From Collybiopsis luxurians FD-317 M1 (taxonomy: Eukaryota > Basidiomycota > Agaricomycetes > Agaricales > Omphalotaceae), in the NCBI GenBank assembly GCA_000827265.1, contig KN834884.1, positions 10,767 to 74,766 of the forward strand: DNA of 64,000 bases, written 5' to 3'. Made by a program: the position numbers and the translations under genes. The notes beneath the pieces were generated by a model that was not told the DNA's origin, did no database searches, and was given only the letters and a program-made list of their open reading frames with translations. Shown in pieces: positions 57,286 through 64,000 of this stretch (position 1 is its first letter; the number at the start of each line of letters is the position of its first letter).

Positions 57286-59226
57286 TTACATGGATGTACC
57301 TAAAGTTGACTCCAACACATTTGCAGAATAAGCTTGAGAAGGAACACCAGTGTAATTAAATTCAGAGGCTGCACCTGAGCTTTGGCGAGAGTGAGTACTG
57401 GCCAGTGTATATCGGATGCATTTGACACCCTTCAGTAGCTCACCACAAACCTCCTCAGATAGACCTTCAGGTGGTATCCAGGCAAAAAGCATAGCATGAG
57501 TTCCTACCGAAAGTCCAATAGAAGCTCTTTTTGTGCTATTCAGAATGTTTACAAGAAACCAGCAAAGCAGACAGCACTTCTTGCACACGCCAATAGACAT
57601 TTTCAGAATCTTCAATACAGTTGGGACTTCGAAAACAACTAAGAAATATCAAACACCTACCTTTGAGGAGTCATCAGACTGAAGCAAAAATGCCATCAAG
57701 ATAGCTTCCGCATGGCATTTACTGCAGTTCACATTTTGGAGGCTCTTTGCAATAGTTTCTGCATTGGCAGGGTTCTGCTGAGATGTAAGAGAATGGAGAA
57801 AAGCAGTGGCGGTTTCATTGCTGAACGAATGTTTCAGAGTGTTGCCATGGTGAAGAATGAATGAGGTATTGCTAAAAAAATCCTTTTCCAGAGCCTCCCA
57901 TACTATCAAGCAGGCGTATGCCAGGCCAACACAGCATTGAAGGAATGACAGAACTGCTTGACCCCGGTATCTCCTGGTTCGTTATTATCTGGAATAACTT
58001 GAGCTCAGAATAAAATTTCTTGAAAAGGAAGGACATACGCTGGAGGTAATTGTCATCATCATCATCATCATCATCATCATGTTTGCTAGGCAGTGCTGAA
58101 ACAAGATCTTGGTTGTTCAATGACATTTGTTCTGAGGGTATTTAAGTTTAAGCTAGGTGGTTAAGAGGAAAGAACTTACCGGCATTTTTAAATTCTTCAT
58201 TGAGCAGAGGTAATGGTAGCAAAAAGATGTGTTTAACAATGTCTCAAAGTGACCAGAGACAACTTAGAAGAAGCCATATTTGTTGAGTTTCTGACTCATT
58301 AGGGACAGTAGTTCAGACCTCATAACAGCTTGAACCAGGTTTCTGCAACAGAAGAAGGTGTTCAAGGGATTTCCAGAGAAATTGCAGAAGATCAAGCCAT
58401 TGCTTGGCACTCAACTTGTCGAAGCAAATTTTGTATGTGTCATCTGTTGAACACTGCCTGATCGCGACCTTACTGCTCACCAAGCTGAATTTGAGGATAT
58501 TCAGATAGATGGTGAAACTTTTAACACAACTCTCACCAGCAGATCCTAGGTTATCGATGAAAGGTTCAAGGATATTGTAAGCTAGTATGCTGTTGTAATG
58601 TTCTCGTGATTCTTTAAGTTGCCAAGCAGGTTTTCTGAAGCAACAAGTAATCGTATAAAAGCAAAAATTTCTGAGATTGTCGATAGAGCAATTTTGTGGG
58701 GAAGAATTAAGAAAACTGATGATATCAATGAGATCAGTGGCGTGTCTTTCAAATGGCAGACCACTGATCCAGTAAGTCAGTACAGAAAGTCCAAAGAAAG
58801 CAGTATATAGACCTACTGGTACTCCAACAAAGAGTAGTTCTGAAGAAGCACTTTGCCATTGGAAGGATTGGGTGTTATGGTACCTGATTTGAAGGCCATA
58901 CAATCGGAACTTGTATTACAGGCAATATAAAAGTGAAAAGAAGAGCTATCAGCAACTCTTGCAATGGCATTGACCGCAGGGGAGTGACATGGGGATCCCG
59001 AGCCAATGTAGAGAAGAGTTGAAAAAGCATTCAAAATGTTCAGCTCTGGATCATCATGATGGTGTTGAGATACACCCTCTGACTTTAAATGGCACCACAG
59101 GGAAGATAAAAGAAGAATTTTGGAAGCTTTCGACAGCTCTTGGTCAGGCATAGTTCTATATCTGATCTGATTAGACCAGTGATAGGCATCACAATTAGAA
59201 TGAAGCTTAATGTACAGTGGCAGCAA
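57286..59226 (-). CDS. OTT_1508-like deaminase-family protein
   Basis: This is a zinc-dependent deaminase-fold protein of a family expanded in Agaricomycetes (PF14441-type), of unknown substrate. It starts at 59226 (MLPLYIKLHSNCDAYHWSNQ), followed by ILNAFSTLLYIGSG. The intron at about 58813-58881 joins FKS|VGLYTAFFGLS. Helical exons follow, then a poly-Asp stretch encoded by (GAT)n at about 58050-58080. The active-site pieces are C-HAE-ILM (SKCHAEAILMAFLLQSD; zinc His and catalytic Glu) and, after an intron near 57620-57660, IGVCKKCCLLCW with C-x2-C. The C-terminus TKRASIGLSVGTHAMLFAWI ends at 57286. I see no clear stop, but some joints in 57900-58310 are uncertain. Confidence 0.6.
58047..58080. 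repeat. (ATC)n microsatellite in the deaminase gene
   Basis: About nine ATC/GAT units encode a run of Asp on the minus strand inside an exon of the deaminase gene. Likely length-polymorphic. Confidence 0.85.
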
Positions 59227-59756
59227 TTAGATACAGTGCAAAGAAACCTAGAAAGCATTTATTGAGACTTGTGCTTGGCAAATGTGTGATACAGAGAGCT
59301 AAGACAAAAAGTGGATGATGGTAGTCTAGAAGAAAGCACTGCCATGGGAATTTCGAATGTAAAAGGTATAAGCATCATGGTAGTGGGACATCTATCGAGA
59401 CTTGTGCTCAGTAAACGGTGGGTGAAAAGATTTGAAAAAAGTTGTTGGGAGGGAGTGCCAGAATCTACCCTAGCGTTACTTCAAAAGAAAAGGCGTGGCA
59501 GTATAAATTTCAAGTGTAAGACATACGTCATAGACAGCATGGATGGGCTGAACTGCTGATACACAATTATAAGGTACTGGGGTGTCTATCAAGACTTGCG
59601 CTCGGTAGACGGAGGGCAAAGGAGTGGTGGTGGCGGTTGAGGAGAAAGAGAGGGATGTGGGAATTACAACTGGTCAGGAAATCCAGTGTGTCTGGCCCAG
59701 CAAAATACCTGGGAACCAGAGCTCCATTCTAACACAAGTGGCAACAGCAGAGCCTG
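59227..59756. repeat. Spacer with dispersed AGACTTGTGCTCGGT motif
   Basis: The word AGACTTGTGCTYRG occurs at 59265, 59398 and 59592 (all plus), each followed by a similar 'GTAAACGGTGGG'-like tail. Two more copies are at 61870 and 61946 beyond the FAS2 pseudogene. It looks like a decayed minisatellite or the terminus of a repeat family. Confidence 0.5.
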
Positions 59757-61830
59757 TCAGTGCAGGCCACCATCATTGACAGATGTGTTGGAGGAAGCGG
59801 CGGTCAAAGGTTGGGATGCCAGAGGTGTTATTGCAGGTGAATTGGCTTTAGACAGCGAAATTAGCTGTAGCAGAGATATTACATACTCTCCGGGAGCCAT
59901 TGTATCTGGAGATGTGACATCTAAAGAAGACATATCCACTCCATGAGCTGTCCCTTGCCCATGCTTCAGGTACCCATGCAACACTATCGTAGCTTGCAGT
60001 ACTACCTCAATTTTACACCAAGCAACTTGAAGATGGCTTCCTTCCCTACCCACCGTGCGGTGAACAAGGATGCTGGAGAGGGCTGAGCACTGCAGTAGGC
60101 AATCTCAGTGTTGGTGAAGTTACAGGAGATGAAGTTAGGATTGTGGGAAGGAATGGCAGTAATGAGTTCTGAAGGAATTGTTGAGTGAACATTCAATGTT
60201 GAAACAGGATTATGATATACCTTGGTCAACTCCAACACCAATGCACTCTTCTTTGCAAGAAGAGGACTTTTTGAGGGCATCCATAGCAAGCATCCCAGAA
60301 ACTATCTTGAAGTTGGCAGTGTCCACCGAAACTGGAGCTTCAAACTTGGCAATACAGGTATAGGAACCAGATTTGGCATCTGGCTGAACACAAGCCATAG
60401 AGTTCAAAAGGACCTTTTCCTTGAGATTGAGTGGGTATGGTGGCGCCTCCTTGATCTGGACAAGATTATTCTTGATCATCATCTTGGACATGACCTTGTT
60501 GCTCAGCTTTGCATGCACAGCATGTTGTTTGTAGGCCTCATACTTGACAGGGTCAATGGATCCGAACAAGTAATGAGGGTGGAGCATGAGCAAAGTCCCA
60601 CCAACTTGAGTGAAACTGAAGGATGACTAGAAAAAATTAGACAAGGTTTCTGCGCACAACAAAATGCAATTTACCATGATACCTGCCTGGATACCATCAG
60701 TCTGAATACTCCTGGATGGGAACATCAGGTGAGTACAATGCTCAAAGTGATCATTGACATTGCTGGAGAACTGTTAGTTTCCAAGCAAACAAAAAAGAGA
60801 TAATTATTTCACTTACTCTGCCATCCTATTGCCTGCAATGACACCAGAGTTGATTGAGTCAAGCAGCTGAACCACCCTTGGCATGACCCAAGATGTTCTT
60901 CTGAGCTATGATAGGAATACAGTTACTGGGTGTTCAGCCAAGGTTAGAGAAGACTGAATTCCAGATGTGTGTCTCATTCTCCTCCTGCTGAGAGTGATCA
61001 GAGCTATAAAAACACCAAGAAAAGATTAGACAAACATTGGCTTGTGTACTGGTTCCATGAATAGAGAGGATGTTGATGTCATCAACAGTGAGATCCCAGA
61101 TGGCAAGAGCGCGACGCAAAGGAACAATACAGGATCTTCTCCCTCAAGCATACCATAAGTAGCTAGTGCTTCCTTCTCCTGACATGCAGCTTCCTGCTCA
61201 ATAGAGGCAACCCAGAAAGCATAGTACTGCTCATCGACAGCTTGGCCAGAGGATTTTTGTGCATTGATTTCTTCCTTGAGTTGCTCTTGTCATGTGCAAG
61301 CCATTGAGAAACTTCAGAGCAGCAGAAGGTGAGTCGACATTTGTGGTATTCCAAGTTGGGAATGGGGAGGAGGTGTTTAGATGGAACTTTGCAAGCAATG
61401 GTGACAACCACGTCCAGGTGCTGGGATAGATCAGCCAGCCTTATCACTATTCAAAGACATGTTAGTTGGAATATTATAGAAAGTCAAAGGAAAAACTAAC
61501 ATAGAAGTAGAGGTAAAGGCAATGATACCATGAACAGGGCCACCAAGTTCCAGAGCAGTCTTGGTGCTCATGACAATGTGCACAGCAGTACCTTGGGCTT
61601 CCATGAATCCACCATGAGTAGTTGAGATAGGTTGAAACATTTTGGATGGCTCATAGCGAATTCCTTGTCAGCATCACTTGTGGCCTTCATACCCGTAAAC
61701 TTGTATGAGCCCTCTTCATTAATGTCATCAAAGCATTCTGCAATCATGACTTTGGCTTTGCCTAACAGGAGTGTATTGCATGCAATCTCAACAGATTGTA
61801 GGGCAGTGGCGCTGGAAAACAAGTAAGCAT
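59757..61830 (-). pseudogene. Fatty acid synthase alpha subunit (FAS2-type), C-terminal third, decayed
   Basis: This is a remnant of the ketosynthase and phosphopantetheinyl-transferase domains. Pieces in order: ATALQSVEIACNTLLLGKAK, then after a frameshift TTHGGFMEAQGTAVHIVMST, then DKAG with TGA for Arg and [46 protein letters not shown], and the KS His region IAQKNILGHAKGGSAA. YLFGSIDPVKYEAYKQ and MIKNNLVQIKEAPPYPL lead to the PPT-domain text EIAYCSAQPSPASLFTARWV. The exon with the KS nucleophile Cys is absent: sequence stops at an acceptor just before ATALQS. Frameshifts and TGA stops are frequent. A functional FAS2 must exist elsewhere in the genome. Confidence 0.8.
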
Positions 61831-62036
61831 CTTTAAGAAGCTGGTGTAAAGGCCAAAAGACATTGATCAAGACTTGTGCTCGGTCAACAATAAGTGAAGA
61901 GATGCAGTAAAAAACACTTGAGAGCAGGCCATAAGATGTTGACCAAGACTTGTGCTCAATCAAGGCCCAAGGTGGGAGTAAAAAATACAGAGCAGGTCCG
62001 TGGGAGTTTCAGAAGTACCATTTAAGATAAGATGGA
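61831..62036. other. Boundary between FAS2 remnant and Ulp1-like repeat
   Basis: Holds two AGACTTGTGCTCRR motifs (61870 and 61946). The FAS2 homology ends here abruptly. Confidence 0.45.
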
Positions 62037-62632
62037 TATGAGTTCAAATCAGGCAAGGGACACTTTTTTATTATTTATTTATTTCAGGCAGTTTAATTGA
62101 ATTTTTTCTATCTGGTTACTCTGAAGTTACTGGAGTCGATTATCATAATGTAGTACAAATTCGAGTTTCATCTAACATGTTTGTATTTGTAAAAGCTGGT
62201 CCAAGTAAGCCTGATTTGGTGATCACGTCATTGTATGCAATCCCATGCTATGACCTCAACTTCTTAATGTTAATTGGACTTAGTGAGTACTATTGATATC
62301 AGGAACAAGCATATAGTTACCACCAATAAATGAAGTACTAATTGTTCCTAGAGCAATCATCCAATAATTCCTGTGCCAAATGTACACGTTTACCAATCAT
62401 GTCATCAGTAAATCTTAAATGTTGCTGTGCACAGTCAGTCAAGACTGACCCGAATTCAATGATGTGCTGAAGTTGCCATAGCATGTAGATTCCACAGTCG
62501 TGGCCATTAGACTGAAAGGGGACCTAAAATCAAAAGCATTTTTATAAGCATGTAGAAAGGAATATCATCAGGTGACTCACTATTGAGTGAGGATCGAAGC
62601 GCCAGATGGTGTTCAGATTATTCTGTAGTTTC
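62037..62632 (-). repeat. Left copy of near-identical 596-bp duplication beside gap
   Basis: It matches 62707-63303 except for a one-base indel near the start (CAAATCAGG versus CAAATACAGG). It contains the last exons of the Ulp1-like gene (QSNGHDCGIYMLWQLQHIIE) with a stop at 62338-62340, but its upstream exons are absent because the gap follows. It is probably an unresolved assembly duplication. Confidence 0.85.
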
Positions 62633-62706
62633 NNNNNNNNNNNNNNNNNNNNNNNNNNNNNNNNNNNNNNNNNNNNNNNNNNNNNNNNNNNNNNNNNNNN
62701 NNNNNN
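62633..62706. other. Sequence gap (74 N)
   Basis: The gap lies between two near-identical 596-597 bp copies, the classic picture of an unclosed overlap or collapsed repeat. Confidence 0.95.
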
Positions 62707-63008
62707 TATGAGTTCAAATACAGGCAAGGGACACTTTTTTATTATTTATTTATTTCAGGCAGTTTAATTGAATTTTTTCTATCTGGTTACTCTGAAGTTA
62801 CTGGAGTCGATTATCATAATGTAGTACAAATTCGAGTTTCATCTAACATGTTTGTATTTGTAAAAGCTGGTCCAAGTAAGCCTGATTTGGTGATCACGTC
62901 ATTGTATGCAATCCCATGCTATGACCTCAACTTCTTAATGTTAATTGGACTTAGTGAGTACTATTGATATCAGGAACAAGCATATAGTTACCACCAATAA
63001 ATGAAGTA

Positions 63009-63997
63009 CTAATTGTTCCTAGAGCAATCATCCAATAATTCCTGTGCCAAATGTACACGTTTACCAATCATGTCATCAGTAAATCTTAAATGTTGCTGTG
63101 CACAGTCAGTCAAGACTGACCCGAATTCAATGATGTGCTGAAGTTGCCATAGCATGTAGATTCCACAGTCGTGGCCATTAGACTGAAAGGGGACCTAAAA
63201 TCAAAAGCATTTTTATAAGCATGTAGAAAGGAATATCATCAGGTGACTCACTATTGAGTGAGGATCGAAGCGCCAGATGGTGTTCAGATTATTCTGTAGT
63301 TTCACTTCTTCCCCTCTTATACGACTGAGGACCTCAGTAAGCCACATTAAAACCTGCAAGTTGATATCAATTTCAGAACACTTATACCAACTTGGTGCCA
63401 CATACCAGCAATGTGTTCATATTTTTCCTCAATACTAATGGCTTTTGTCAGTTTTTGAGGCAAACATGTTTAAGACTATTGTAAATGTCAATTTGATAGG
63501 TGCAGAAATTGATGCAGGCTGAATACCAGTGGATATTGTTCTCATTTATTGGGATGAATACATGATCCCATTTTGCCAGACTTTGAGCTCTCTGATTTCC
63601 TTTCAGTGGACTTCATTTTCCAGATAGAATTGAAACTGACCTCTGCAGCATGACACCATGTTTGTATTTCCTCCTCATCCACCATACTTAAAACACCCGA
63701 CCTTGCATGGAGACACAGATTTTCCTTGAACAGGAACTTACAGGTGAACCAGGTATTGAATCCGAGGGTTGTTTGAGATCTGGAACACCACTTCTTGATG
63801 AAGTAGTTTATGACCCTGACATCCATCCATTGCCCGACACCAATTGTTTTGAAACTTCGGCGAGATAAAGGTAGTGATGTCACATTTGCATTCTATTGCT
63901 CATATACAAATCAGAAAAAATTCCCATCGATATTATGAAATATGTACCATCTTCAGCATAGAAGTGAGAATGGCTGCCATTGTTTCAGGATAGGCAT
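63009..63997 (-). pseudogene. Ulp1-like cysteine protease (C48), 5' end beyond window
   Basis: This is a SUMO-protease-fold protein of the type carried by agaricomycete DNA transposons and repeats. Text from the right edge: DAYPETMAAILTSM, an intron at about 63895-63945, LSRRSFKTIGVGQWMDVRVI, CSRSQTTLGFNTWF, VFIPINENNIHWYSACINF (catalytic-type His in HW), then DIYNSL where the family has DIYDSL. A TGA for Arg occurs in KN*QKP. The final exons are LMWLTEVLSRIRGEEVKLQN and VPFQSNGHDCGIYMLWQLQH (catalytic Cys), with the stop at 63009-63011. The Asp-to-Asn change and the TGA suggest it is inactive. Confidence 0.65.
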
Positions 63998-64000
63998 CCA

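Overview
This window is nuclear DNA of a filamentous basidiomycete, most likely an agaricomycete. The genes carry many short GT-AG introns (about 45-70 bp). The recognisable families are typical of Agaricomycetes: GMC oxidoreductase, microsomal P450, an isopenicillin-N-epimerase-like PLP enzyme, an expanded multi-pass membrane-protein family, an OTT_1508-like deaminase, repeat-associated Ulp1 proteases, chromodomain Ty3/gypsy elements and Tc1-like MITEs. I cannot name the genus. All gene models below were spliced by eye.

Layout. 1-2.4 kb: a 5'-truncated alpha/beta hydrolase and a decayed MFS transporter. 3.1-8.8 kb: arm A of an inverted duplication, with an apparently intact PLP enzyme and a membrane-protein gene; arm B lies in reverse orientation at 51.4-55.6 kb and both of its genes are broken. 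8.8-14 kb: a MITE, a decayed DUF6698-like fragment and a medium-chain reductase gene. 14-37 kb: an AT-rich, CpG-poor repeat block holding a decayed Ty3-type element, two tRNA-like sequences, a full-length chromovirus (19463-26226, 647-bp LTRs, target duplication TGCAC) inserted into an exon of a host or repeat gene, and a second decayed multi-exon gene with a Zn2Cys6-like cluster. 37-44 kb: CpG-rich DNA with a truncated membrane-protein paralogue, a small gene resembling the N-terminal part of fungal STAND proteins between two identical 498-bp MITEs, and a GMC oxidoreductase. 46.8-48.8 kb: an intact P450. 55.6-64 kb: CpG-poor again, with repeated AACCTGGG-type motifs, a DUF6729 fragment, an OTT_1508-like deaminase gene, a fatty-acid-synthase alpha (FAS2) 3' pseudogene and an Ulp1-like gene running off the right edge.

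The strongest signal is mutational. In the chromovirus pol, a single frame stays open for about 3.7 kb and every internal stop is TGA, mostly at an expected arginine (CGA to TGA). The two LTRs differ almost only at former CpG sites. The same signature appears in the older Ty3-type element, the repeat-associated genes, the FAS2 pseudogene and arm B, but not in arm A or the P450 and GMC genes. This fits CpG methylation and deamination acting on repeats, not ascomycete-type RIP.

The inverted duplication is a natural experiment. Arms A and B differ by a 1.9-kb deletion, two TA-flanked MITE insertions (filled in B, empty in A), one 325-bp element (filled in A, empty in B) and many CpG transitions, mostly in B. 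Two sequence gaps sit beside repeats and look like assembly problems. The oxidative and transport genes (hydrolase, MFS, PLP enzyme, reductase, GMC, P450) share a neighbourhood, but nothing shows that they form one pathway.
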